Of a DNA stretch of 64,000 bases, positions 35,079-47,499 are shown piece after piece. Each line of letters starts with the position of its first letter. Within the stretch, counting starts at the first letter, position 1. Both the position numbers and the translations under genes were made by a program. Source of the stretch: Lates calcarifer (taxonomy: Eukaryota > Chordata > Actinopteri > Centropomidae); the NCBI RefSeq assembly GCF_001640805.2, contig NC_066837.1:21941341-22005340 (forward strand), given 5' to 3'. The notes under the pieces are model-generated. The model searched no databases. It worked only from the letters and a program-made list of their open reading frames with translations, and was not told where the DNA came from.

Positions 35079-38000
35079 GCGCTGTACAATATGCGTGTGG
35101 GTGCATGCATGGTACATGAGTGTGTCTTTGCATGAAGAGGTGGGCAGGTGCATTTGTAGGTGGTGGCTGGCAGGCATTTAGAGAATGAAGTAGAGTTTAT
35201 GGCGTGGACTGTGTGGTAGGGAGGGAAATGAGACAAAAAAAACATAGATCAGCATAATGAGCAAGGGTTTGAGAGAGAAACAGTAGAGAGCTGAGGGAGG
35301 AGAAAGAGGTGCCTGCTGAATGATAATGACTTTGTCTTGTCTAACCTTGAGCTCAGCATGACATTTCCCTGAAAGCATACTCCTTATCTTGTATCACACC
35401 AGCTCCCTTTACTCATTGGCCTGTCAGGAAGCCAATCAGAGTCACAGGCTGTCTTATGTAAAAGTCCCCATTGCTTGTAATTGGTCATATAATATTCTTA
35501 TCATTATCATCTGGTACTTTCAGGTGCTCCATAGAAAAAAACATGGAAATCAGGATCAGGAAAAAACATTATAAGAAAGCTCATGACTGACTGACGTAAT
35601 ACCTAACATATTCACAAGGTCAGATACATGTCGTAGCACATCATGCCTTGTATCATTATACATGCAAAAATTACATTTCATTTTTTGGCTTTTTATCTGA
35701 TGCTGTAATTTTGTGCAAGATTACATTCTTAATTCACATATGTTTTAAGACTTAAAAAAAATATTATGGTTCTCAATCACCTTGCAATAAATTCTTAAAA
35801 ATTACATATACCCCTTCTTTGTCATTGAAAAGTACACTGAAAAGTCCATTCTCAGTGTTTATGCACTGGAGGTTTCAAGTTTCCTCACATCACTCATGTG
35901 TAAGGCACATATTGGACTGTGATTGGACCTTCATGTGATTATGAGTGAGTATGTTTTAGAGACAAAGAGGTCCCTACGTCCACAAATATCAGGACAAATC
36001 CTTCAAACTGTAGTTTGATAGTATGGAGTTAGGAGAGGCAGGAAGGGCAGAAGAGAGATGATTCATGTGGTGAACTTTTGTTCCAGGCTGAATTTCTGAA
36101 CCCCGGATCTTTGTTTCCTTTGACATTACAGCACTGATTTGTGCAGATTTATCTTGAATTGCATTATGCCATTGACATGTGACATAATTTTGTGGTGTAA
36201 TTTTTATCATATGAAAAGGTTTTAAAAACTCTCTCTTATGTTAATCGTGATAAATTAAGGACATTTTCTGTTTTGAAATTTCTTGTTGCTGGTAGTAAAT
36301 TATGGCTGCTGCTGTGTTTTTATCTATACCAACATTTTTTATATGCTGTATTCACACAAAGTAAGGATCCCTAAAATTTGGTTGCCAAAGTGTGTTTTTT
36401 TTTTTTCTTTTTTTACAATGATGCCATATGTGCAGAGTATTTTAGTTTGAACAGTAAACAAAATTTTCATAGCAGACTGCACTGCGGTCTGCTCAACTGT
36501 GCTGCTCTGCAAACTCAGGTTCTGCAGAGTAATCTAAACAGCTGGGTCCATATGCAGCCTGACAAATTTATGAAATGTTGACACTGTTTCTGAATCACCC
36601 TGGGCAATTTTCACTGCATTATGTAATGTAATCATTTTGCCAACATACAATATACATCAATACCAAATCAACAGACAGGTTATACGTATACAACACCAAA
36701 ACATCTGTGATATCTATCTGTGATTATCACTGGCTTTCTGATATAGTGTATTAATTAGACTCTACAACAGACCAGTGAGTAATTCTGTAACTTGCAGGGA
36801 CACTTGAAAATGCTCCTGCTGTTCTAAATGTGTGCTTTCAGCAGTGAAACATAAGCAGCTGTAAATATTCACGCTCAAAGGAAACAGTTCAGCATAGTTT
36901 CCAATTCTGCTTGATTCACAGACATTTACACCATTAATTCTGTCTCAACTGCTTCACTTCACCAAGGTCTGCCAAGCTGAATGTCTAAATAGTGTTTTAA
37001 AGTAATTTTCACATCCATTATACAGTCACATTTACCGTGACAGTTCCCATACTCTCCTCCACGGAGGAGAGGGTTGAACTTTCTTTTCTTCTTATTAAGA
37101 GTCTCCTATTGCTCAAAAACTCAGGCAGTCACACAAACCTGGAAGCACATAAGAGAAGGTTGGTTTGTAAGACTTTTTGCTCCCTCTGTAGTCAGCCATG
37201 TTGGATCTGGTGGACATATTTGGCCCGTCATCTGAGCCCCCGCCTCCTCCTAGTGACCCTTGGAACTCAACTCAGCCCACCTGTGATGTCACCTCTGACC
37301 CCTGGGACTCTGTAGGTGGGTGGCTCATCACAGAAACACTGACACATCCACACACATTCAGTCCAATATAATGCTAGATCTAGCATCGCTTTGTGTCCTG
37401 TCATCTTCTGTGAATTTGTGTGTGTTAATGCTTCATGCTAAGTTTTGTCTTTTTGATCTGTCTGTCATAACAGCAGTTCCACTCCAGCACTCCTGTGATT
37501 GGTAGCCCATGGACAGCCCGCCCCTCCTCCTCCAACACGTCCAATCCTTGGGCCCCATGTGCCGAGTCACGCACAGACCCTTGGGAAGCAGCGCACATCT
37601 CCTCCAGTCCTGTCAATCATGCGTGGGACAGCTCAACAGATGGAGGTGCAGTACTTGACCTGATGAGCTCTTCTCAGTGTGAACACACAGACTTATTGTA
37701 GTTTTCAGTGTCTGCCTATGATTCTACTGTTTACATCAGTTTTCAATTTCCTATGCAGGTGGTGACGGGACAGATCCATTTGCTGCACAGGAAGAGGAGA
37801 AGCCTAAACAAGAGGTTCCTCAAGTGTCTCCTCCTCAACCTGCCAGTCCCACAGGTGATGTGGTACAAGACAGCAGACAGCCTGAAGTACTCTACATTTG
37901 GACTTCACAGAAGCAATAAATCTCCTGCAAAAGATCTTGTTCTAGCATGAGCTACTGCTAGAACATCCTAACCGTCTTACCACCTGGGCAGGTGGATGAG

Positions 38001-39788
38001 CCAGCCTGAGTGTTGAGTTGACTTGGTCGTAACCAATAGACATACTGTACACAGCCGGTGAAAATGGCAAGGAAAAGTTTGTTAATATAGAACATTTGAT
38101 AGACAGAGAAAAACTTAGTGTGCTTTATCTAAAGGAAGTAAACAAGGAATGAAGGAAAGACAGAAATGAACAACCTATTATATGGATTTTTTTAAAGTGA
38201 TGTGTTAGACAACTTTTTGTCAAACCGTCATCTAACTTAACCTGTTTGGTTCCATCCAAACACACTCTGGTGCACTTGCCCACTCGGTAGAATTTGTTTG
38301 AGCTGGTGTGAAAACTGTCAGTGGAACCCTAGCAGCAGACCAAACAAGAGAGACTTGCTTGAAAAAGGTCTCACTCTGCTTTCAGCTGGCCTCAGGCGTA
38401 CAGCTAACCACAGGATAATTTGATAGTAGACATGTCATTTTAGCCTGATTTCAAAAGCTCAACTACCAGTAAATCCCTCTGCTGATTGTGAACTGTTCAG
38501 GAACCAACATTAAAATCAGTCTGTATAAGCGATGTAAATATTCAAGGAAATCATTCAGTAACCATGGTAACAAGTATTAGCATAAGCATGTGAGATTTTT
38601 CCTGACCTGTCAGACAGCCAGCTAAAACAAAGCGTGTGTATGATGTAGCGATCACACCGTAATTCCTCGTTTTTTCATCACTGGTCATAATATACAATCG
38701 ATTTGTGGTCTAATGTTCATAATCAGTTATTTCCTTATGAGTTCTTTGCAACACCAGAGAACATAACTAAACACATTAGAAGCATTAATTCACTGTATAA
38801 ACTGCGGTCGGTTACCAGACTTTCTCTCGTGTCGTCCTGATGATGCGCTGATGTTGCAGGATGACATCGCCAAACAGTCCAGTCAGTGCGTTCCCTGTCA
38901 GTCTGTATAAGTTTATAACTGTCTAACTTTACTCTTCTTGGTTTGTTTGTCAAAAGTCAGTGTGAATACAAACCAGACCAGAACTAAAATGCAACATTGC
39001 ATCATTTTCTCCTCTGGTCTGGATCAAATGAACGAACATGCAACATCATATTGCATCATCTTTCCTGCACACCTCTATTTAAGTTTTATTTTCTCTCTGC
39101 TTGAAGCAGATGCAGAGCTGTTTGGGGTAAAGCCAGACTCGGACCCATTTTCTGGAGCGGATTCTAAACCAGATCTGTTTGGTGCCGAGCCTCCTGTGAA
39201 ACCCCAGGTAAATGGCCGAGAGTCTGCCAGCCCAGAGATGTTTGACCTATCCCGGCTAGCACCCCCACTCAGCGCCCCGCCTACACGTGTGTGTCGGACC
39301 CCAGAGGCCTTTCTAGGACCTACGGGGGCATCGCTGGTCAATTTAGATGCTCTGATCCCCCCCAACCCTCCCAGCAAGACGCACAATAACCCCTTCCTCT
39401 CAGGTAACAATTAATTCAAGAACTCACATACTGCACTTACAAAAATCTAAAATTTCCAACCCACAAATCCTGTCTTCTTTTCTCCTCAGGTCTGAGTGCT
39501 CCGTCTCCCACCAACCCCTTCCACTGCGACCAGCCTCGCCTCACCCTCAACCAAATGCGACCATCCTCCACATCCCCGCTGCCCCCCAACATGCTCTCGT
39601 ACAGCCCGTCCCTACCTCTCCCCCTGCCCCACCAGCCGCCCATCCTCCCGTCCTCTCTCACACAACCTCCCGCCGGACTCCTGGACCTTCCCTCCAACCT
39701 CCCCCAGCCCCTGCTCCCTCTCTCTCCACGACCGGCAGCCCGTGCCCAGTCACAGACACAGACACACAGCCACAACCCCTTCCTCTGA
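31971..39788 (+). CDS. epn3: Epsin 3, endocytic clathrin adaptor
   Basis: Twelve coding exons: 31971-32039, 32274-32432, 32714-32797, 33345-33645, 33967-34085, 34310-34369, 34931-35017, 37192-37311, 37474-37645, 37759-37854, 39110-39403, 39490-39788. All phases agree and give 619 residues. The ENTH domain (about 1-150) starts MTTSALRRQVKNIVHNYSEA; it binds PtdIns(4,5)P2 and bends membrane. Three ubiquitin-interacting motifs follow near 226-242 (LQLQLALAMSREES), 245-263 (LQIALSLSQKEHE) and 271-287 (LLQKALDESRRES). Then come a clathrin-box-like LDLVDIF (297-303), DPW motifs at 315 and 329 plus a later DPW and a DPF for AP-2, and three NPF motifs for EH-domain partners, the last at the very C-terminus (NPFL). 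Epsin recruits ubiquitinated cargo to clathrin-coated pits. The symbol epn3 rests on linkage to mycbpap, as in human; which fish epn3 duplicate it is cannot be told. Confidence 0.9.
35018..37191 (+). other. epn3 intron after the third UIM exon, no gene seen
   Basis: AT-rich intron of about 2.2 kb beginning with the (GT)n array. No frame inside resembles an exon in phase with epn3. Confidence 0.5.
35031..35077. repeat. (GT)n microsatellite in epn3
   Basis: About 23 GT units start 13 bases after the donor of the exon ending at 35017, so slippage here could affect splicing. Confidence 0.95.
37855..39109 (+). other. epn3 intron, no gene seen
   Basis: About 1.25 kb. Near 37971 it has a short stretch similar to part of the 33545-33575 exon (TTACCACC then GGGCAGG and GAGCCAGCC), probably an internal fragment duplication. 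Otherwise unremarkable. Confidence 0.45.
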
Positions 39789-40393
39789 GACCCCACCCCC
39801 TCACCCTTCAAACTGGTCTGCTGAGGGAGACGACAGAATGGACTGTTTTTGGATCAATCTATGCTGACTACAGTGAGACTAGTTGAAATGAGCCTGAGCC
39901 GGATCCTGGTCTGATGTCAATGTGCACACTTGAAGTGGATAAAAACTTGGACTGGATGTATTTGTGTCTGTCTAAAAGACACATCAGCTGCTATATTAAC
40001 CTGAACTCTTGAAGAAAAGCGAACTCACGCACACACCGACACACACCAACACACACACACACACACAAACATTCAAACATGCACTCAGGCGCACTTCAGG
40101 GTGCACAGACATGAACATGCACACACCACCAGACTAACAGGGTGTATCTTCAAAAAGTCCCTTCGATGCCTTTTCCCCCCTCATCAACAGCCACAACTCC
40201 GAGCACCCTTCGACCGCAGAGACAGAACTGTTCCTTTGGAAGACTGGGATGAAGCCACACACTTTGATTGTCCACCGAGATTCACCAGGATCCTTACCGC
40301 TGCTGCTTCACCGACGAAAGCATGAATGCATCCCACCCCCCCTCGAGACCCCAAGCTATTCTATTCTGCCGAGCACCTGAGATGAGTTCTTCA

Positions 40394-40399
40394 AATAAA
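40394..40399 (+). promoter_or_regulatory. epn3: Probable poly(A) signal of epn3
   Basis: AATAAA about 600 bases after the epn3 stop codon, followed by a T-rich run. Confidence 0.5.
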
Positions 40400-40499
40400 T
40401 CCTTTTTTTCTGATGAGTCAAATAGTATCTTGAGCTTTCTTGGCACAATTGAATCATTGGAGATGACCCAAAGTGTGTTACTGTAAGATTCAAGAAAAA

Positions 40500-43400
40500 C
40501 AGCGCTGTTCAAGAACTAATTGACTCAGGTATTCCTTCCCACACATGATGATATCTGTTTTGCATTGCCTTGTTACCTTGCGAGCTCAATAGCATCTGGT
40601 CATAAGTTAGCCAAGTTATTTGTCCTATAGGGCGAGTAGCTCAAACAGGATTCAGGTGGATTCAAAACTGGACTAATACCAGCCTAAGCTAGACCTTACT
40701 GTCTCAATCTGGACCTAAACTGATCACTGATTGTACCCTATCGGACCCGCGTGCCTGTCTCTACAGCTGACCCACAATGCATTCCCGGCTGGTTCGTATT
40801 GGCGCCATTGAGGAGGACCTCAGGGAGACCGCTCTGTCCCTCCTCCAAAGAGATTCAACCTTAGTGAATGGAAAGGTATTTATCTACAGAAAAAAAATGA
40901 CAGGGAGATCAATGACTATTTCACATGTAGGCATAAAAGCAAGGGATGAAGAAAACAGTTAAAGGAGGAGGGAGGAGTAAATAAAAGATTAATATGAATA
41001 AAGTAAATGATTTCAGATGATGAACTGATGTATTCCTCTCCTCTGCTCCTGGTTCACTTCTGTTTTAGAAACAGAGAATCTGTGACGAGACAAGATGTTT
41101 GGTCATCACTGCACTGAACCTGGACTTGAATGTGAAATGCCTGCTATAGATACACACAGGCTTAGTACATATGTATTTAATAGAATGATACCTATACAGT
41201 ATTATGAAATATTATACCAATAAATGAATGGTGTTTGCATTATGATTCCTGTAGTGTTCATGCGATTTATATAAGCATAATTTATTCATTTGTTACAGTA
41301 TCAGGTAGAGCTGTAACTAACCATTATTTTCATCATTAAATTAAACTCTCTGTTTGTTATTAAAAAAATATATAGATAATTTCATTTATACAATATAATT
41401 GAAAAATTATCACTCTCTTAATGACAAAATACCAACAGCTTTAGCTGAACTTTGTGTTTAGTGCTAATTAGTAAATGTTAGCATGCTAATACACTAAATC
41501 TGTAATTATGAGCTGTCAACTGAGAAAAAACGCTCATGTCAGCCTCCATCTTGAAATTCCAAGTTGGCTATATTGGGAATTTCTGACAATCTGAATCTGA
41601 TATCCCACTTGTAAACAACTACAGACATGATAACAAAATACAGTCATAAGTAATGAATCTACACTGATGCCTAATGTTGAAAAAATGTCAGGATTTCAAT
41701 CATGACTGGCATCGAATCAACCAAAATGGTGCCTTGGATCGAATTTTAGTTGATTTTTATACATTTAAACAATGTTAAATTAACTACTAGAAACCAGACC
41801 TCTTTAAAAAAAAGTTCTTAAATAATACACCATGTTAAAGCATGATATTGTTCTCAAAATGTAAATAAATTCAAGAAAATGCTTTCAATTGGAAAAATAA
41901 AATTCGACCAGTTTCACAAAGTCAGTTTAAATGTACATAATATGAGTGATTAAAGGTGACAAGGAGTATTTATCAAACTATTCTTACAGATCAAATATAT
42001 AAAGTGAAATATAATGTCATTATATCTATATTAACTAAAATTTTAATGTATAGAATGTGCTTGTGGACAGAATTGACAGAACTGTAATGACTGTAATTCA
42101 TTTGAAAAATACCAACTGCTATGGAGTTAATATAAAACTGAACTTTGATACAGTAATTTTTGACAGACTAGTGTTTTTTCCTCAAGTGCAGCCAGTACTC
42201 TTTGAACTAAGGTGTACTTATCAATGTCCTGATCAGGTTTTATGATCCAATTGTAATTTTGATTTATTCACACTCCACACCTACAATACGCACTTAACAT
42301 AACAGGCCTGTATTCAAATTTAGAAGAAGCAGCTTAGAAATGCTTAACACCTGAGGAGTGATTTAAGGGAATACAACCTCACAGCTTTCTGTTGATGGCT
42401 TCCTATAATGATTTTTTTCTCTGTAACCACTAGATGGTAGTATTAGAACAATGTACAGCTATTTTGGTGCCCGGCAAGTTTTCTTTCCAGCTATGCAGTC
42501 AGTGGTAACTAGTTAGATTCAATTTTCTCCCTGGGAGTGAAGCAAACCAACAGTCAGCAAACTTGAGGTTCTCACACATTGAACTGAAACTACTTGAAAA
42601 CTGTTTTCAGGTGCTGCTCTGTAACAGTTAATCTCCAGTCACATGTATGCAGGTTTTAAGCCCAATCTAATGGTACAGCACCCAATTTCACCAATAGTGG
42701 TTACACATTACATTCTCTGAAGAAAGGAAACTAGAGAACTCTGCCCTTAACATCTGTCTCTCTGGCAGATCAGAAAAAATGCTTTCACATGTAGCTTTTC
42801 TTAGGTGGTTTTGCAGGTGCATTGGAGAGAGGTCGAGTATCTTGTTAAAAAAAAAAAAAAGAAAGACAGAAATGTATCTCATAGTGCTTTATCAAATGTA
42901 TCAGACCATCCTTTTTTCAGAGTTAATATTAAAAACTGTTTGTATCAGAGTGAATAGTAATGTCCTGGCAATTTGCCAGTTAGTTAATGAGATTTATTAT
43001 ATTCAAAGAGAACAGTTTACCCTGGATGTGGTGCTTGAGGCAAGTTAATGGAGAGTCAGCAATAAAAACTGTTCCTCCTCTATGAAGCACAGATCTGCAC
43101 TAATAGACTAACTAGATAGATATTTCTTGTGAAGAGCTAGATATTATTTGTAAGAATGATTTACTGGGGACCAAGAATATCAATAGCAGCTTTAATGGAA
43201 ATAAGGCTGTTAGTTTTCTCATGTCATGCAGAAGTCTTGCTCAAGGGGAGTTTTTGATAATGCAACATAATAATGTGGCCACAGAGTATTAGAAATGACA
43301 GAAAGACTGCCATCCTTAGGCCCAGCTGCCGGGGGGAAAAAGGCTATTCCTTTTTTTGTTCTTTAATTGTGGTTACTGTCAACATGCTGCCATCCTCCAC

Positions 43401-45786
43401 CACGTGCCTCCTGTCTGTGTGTCTGCATATCTGGCTGCACAAGATAAATTATGACGACCACAAACTCTCTCATGAGGTCAAAGTGAAACAAAGTGAATCA
43501 AGAAAATCCAATCACGTCAACACACGCAGAAACACTCACACTTCCCCTCTCTTTAATGTTCTGTCCAAACAGAAAGTGCAGTCTCATCACAGATCCAAAC
43601 AGCTGCAGTCTCAACCTCCAGATACAGTAAGTCAACTTGTGTGCACACTTGAAATGCAGCATTACCATGTGGTGTTGATTTTATGGAGGAACGGGAAGTG
43701 AACGGGCGGCGGTGAATGATTGTGAGAACAGTTGCGAGAATGAGTGGAGAATATTTTCTATTGCAAAAGTATGTGAGAGACCTCGAGGACCTGCAGTGAG
43801 AGATGGAAACACACAGTCAGAGCAGACTCAGGGAGACTCATAACCTCTGCCTGAACCTGGAAGAATGAAACATCTGAATCATATAATTGTCTTTTAGTTA
43901 ATCATGCATAGCTGTTGGCAACTATCAATCTCAGTAAAGTCAAAAACTTAATATCTGGTTAGCCTCACAGGCCCAGTGCAGCAGAATAAATGGATGCTTT
44001 CTCTGGCTTCTCACAGTGTTTTTGAAAGACAGCAACGCACAAATTTAATTAGCAACTAATTCCACAAGAGTAAAAGTTTCGACCACACACACACTTGCAA
44101 ACATGAGCACAAGCAAACAGTCTTTATTTGATCCCATTTAGCAGGTGTGTGTGTGTGTGTGTGTGTGTGTGCTGATACAATCAGGCCAAATTTTCTCTTG
44201 ATTCCACTTATCATGCACTCAAGCATGAGAGAATAATCCCTGTTCTTGGCCCAGGTCTCCTGCATCCCCCACCCCCCACCCCCATTGGAGCTGTTGTTCC
44301 TGGCCCGCAGCGAGGCAGTGGTCCAATTTAAAGAAGCATTCCAAGTGATAAATTAAGCCTTGTCTGATCGAGATGCTGCTGCAATGTGGGAGCTATTAGT
44401 CCACGAGGAGAAACAAACTCTGACACTCTCATGTACACATACACACAATGTTTATTCATTCAACACAATTTCTAAACTACCTCCTGTCTGAGCGGTGCCC
44501 TGATCAAAGGTAACTGTGTGTGTGTTTTAGTAAATCAGGACTTGCAAATATTTGAGGACTTTAGCCAGAAGAGAGGAGAGAGGAGGTTTACCAATGTGTT
44601 TGTTACGTAGATAACACAGAAGTTAAGCAGCTTATCTTCTTCCAGGCTTTTGTCTTTTTATTGGACATGATAGTTTTTATCAGGACACAAATAAAAAAGA
44701 GCAAATGAGGATTAATATGACAAAAAAAGGGGGATTTAGAGATCTGTACCCTGGAAATGGATCTAATGGCTGACAGAGTTTGGATTTTGTATAATCCAGG
44801 ACTAATGTTTGATTCCTGACTCATGATCACGATTTCAGCTGTTGAATCATCACCCACTTCAGCTGAATGCTGTGATGTTTGTTCATTTTGTCAAATACAC
44901 CTTAACAAACACATCTTCTCACACATACTGATACAAGACATGCAGCTGGTTCAGTGGTGCACAACATACCGTTCAACAGACTACACTGAACCTGCTGTTG
45001 GTTGGACACACACAGAGAGAAAGAGTCTCTCTCTCCCTCCCTCTCTCACAAGATCTGATTACTTTCAAAAAATGAAAACAAGAGTCAAAAACAATATTTC
45101 ATTCCATCCTGTTTTTCTGTCCTCTCACCAAGACAAACCTCCCCTGCTGCGGCTGCCAACGTTAACATGAAAAAACACACCAATCTGGTTCCTATTCAAT
45201 GCTACAGGAAAGCTACAGAGACAGAGGGCTGCGCTGTTACATGCCAGTACTGAGCCTGACCAAACAAAACAAGGACAGAAAGAAAAAGAAGGGCTGTCTA
45301 CTCCAGTGAATGTTTGTTTTTAAAAGCCTGAATGATCTGAAATTTACTTGAAATAAAAAACAAGAAGAAAACACTAAAAATAAAGTGTCATCATTAGCTG
45401 ATCATCAGCCAGTAGCTGTCCTTCTGAATAAGCCAAAGATAAGGTATTGTTGTGCTGATAGGATAACTTATTATTAAAACTACAGTTTAAGCTATTATAT
45501 TATATATATAAGCTTTATTCATTTTAAACTCTGTTTGTTCAACTTTGTTTTACATATATTTAACCAGAGTGAAAACAATATATTTCTATTAATGATGCCA
45601 TAATTTCTTGCTGTTACTTTAAAAAGGCTAATCTATTTTACGGTTGATTTCATTCAACAAAACATAATCAGTATTTGAGCTTCAAGGCTCATTATTGATG
45701 TTGCGCTAAAGCTAAAACGGCTTTTAAATTGCACATAAGAATAAAGGAAGTCTAAAAGACTGTTGTAAACGCTACGCTTTTGTGCA
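40500..45786. other. Intergenic, no gene seen
   Basis: About 5.3 kb of AT-rich DNA. A 34-residue Met frame at 40777 that ends at a GT (MHSRLVRIGAIEEDLRETAL at its start) is the only stretch that looks mildly exon-like, but no partner exon was found. A fragment near 41308-41340 (GAGCTGTAACTAACCATTAT) belongs to a fish repeat seen again near 49080 and 53760. A (GT)n run lies at 44144-44172. Confidence 0.5.
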
Positions 45787-45852
45787 GTAGGTGGCGGTAT
45801 GTGCCTTAAGGTTTTTTTTACGATGTCCCAGTTAACCGAGAGAAGAAGAAGT
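45787..45852. repeat. Short interspersed repeat remnant near the b3gntl1 promoter
   Basis: GCAGTAGGTGGCGGTATGTG, then CCAGTTAACCGAGAGAAGAA and AGAAG. This arrangement with a GAA-rich end is a pattern I know from many fish repeats. It sits about 420 bases upstream of the b3gntl1 start codon. Confidence 0.4.
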
Positions 45853-46268
45853 TTCGCGCACTGTCAGAGACGTCACGGTTCCAGATGACTGACGTTGAGC
45901 TCGAACGAACCCGGTGTCTGTCCGTGTTTTGCAAGAACCAATGAGCGTCTGGACTCTGTTGTTTGCGGAAGTTGTGAAGCCGCAGTCATCTCCACATGTC
46001 GGAACAACACGTTATGTTAAAATTGTTACGTTTACCGTCACGAAAATGTGCAGAACTCATGTCGAGTGATGTGTTTTGTTGACGTTTATATATTTAATGT
46101 AGAGAGAGGTCATAAAATGAGTGCAAACTGACATTTTGATTCACGTGTGCCCGGCGTGATTTACACTCCTCTGTCGCGGACTGTCTCTCTAAGCGACCAC
46201 TCTTTTTACTGTATGTTTTTTCATATTCCATATTTAAGACGTTGGCCAACGGCTTCGTGGTCGCCAAC

Positions 46269-47459
46269 ATGAGCAGCGGCCTCTCTGAGCAGCGACGGGA
46301 CGTGGTGTCAGAGGTCGACATGAACCCGCCGAAGAGGATCCGAACCGCAGGGAGTGGAGCAGAGACACCGAAAGAGGAGGAGAGGAGCGTCGCGGATGTG
46401 GTGGGTGATGGACTCACAAGATAACACTGGCATAAAGGAGAATACACCTCAGAAGGCGTTGGTCTACATTTATGTTAACACCTTTAAATTAAAGGCGATG
46501 ACTAACTGCGTACACTGTAATTGAAGTATAACACTTGAATATTTTTCTCCTCAGAGCATTATCATGCCGGTGTATAATGCATCCTGCTGGCTGGATGAGT
46601 GCCTGCAAGCCATATTAGAGCAAGACTTCACTGGATCCAATGGAGCTGTCAGTCCATGACGATGCGAGCACTGTATGTTTCACTAGTATAAACACCACGT
46701 GTCTTGGTGTATCAGACTGCAGTTAAGGCTTAGTGTGTGTCCCTCAGGATGACTCCAGGAAAGTGGTGGAGGGTTGGAGGGAGAGGCTGGAGGCGAGGGG
46801 CATCTCAGTTGTGATCTCTGGACACAACTCTGCCAAACCAAGAGGAGGTCAGTGAACTTATCTGTAAAACCACATAGTTTTACACAAAATTTTCCTTCCA
46901 GCAAATACATCAGCAAAGAATCTGTGAGACTGAGGAGCAAATAGTGCATAAGAGGCTGTTTTCTGCTGTGAATTTATACAACTGTGGTGCTCTAGTAAGT
47001 ATTTTCAGCAGTAGGATGACATATGGATTTATAAACACTTGTGTGCTCAGGGTAATGAAGGAAAATATCATCCAGTGCCAAAATGTGGCTCACTATTGTG
47101 TTTTGTTTTGTTGTTGTTGTTTTGGAAACAATGGAGCTTTATGTCACAGGGGAACAAGATAGATATATCACATACTTGTTAGCAGAATAATGAATACAGA
47201 ATCACAGCAGCCTAATGATTTGTGTGAGTGAAAATAATGAAAACTAAGGGAACACGCTGTCAGACTTTAAAATTAGTTGATGGATTATCTGTCTCATGTA
47301 TATGACTGACACGTCTCACACTGTGCCATGTTTGTGGTTTCACATGACAGTTTCAGATATCAGTGTTATTTCCTATATTATCATATATTTTATGATTGAA
47401 TTGAAAGCGCCAGTACATGGCTAAATGGAAATAGTTAACACAAATATACAAATGCAAGG

Positions 47460-47499
<40 letters not shown>

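Noticed and set aside
39437..39867. Antisense and +1 frames over the last epn3 exon
   Set aside because: They are shadows caused by the Pro/Ser-rich, stop-poor coding sequence; the epn3 frame is fixed by the phase of the previous exon and by the NPF motifs.
40777..40962. Possible exon after epn3 (MHSRLVRIGAIEEDL)
   Set aside because: It has an exon-like start and a GT end but no homologue known to me, no partner exon, and lies downstream of the epn3 poly(A) signal.
43273..43701. 142-residue frame in the epn3-b3gntl1 gap
   Set aside because: Composition looks like translated non-coding DNA, with no domain, no family resemblance and no splice-compatible neighbours.
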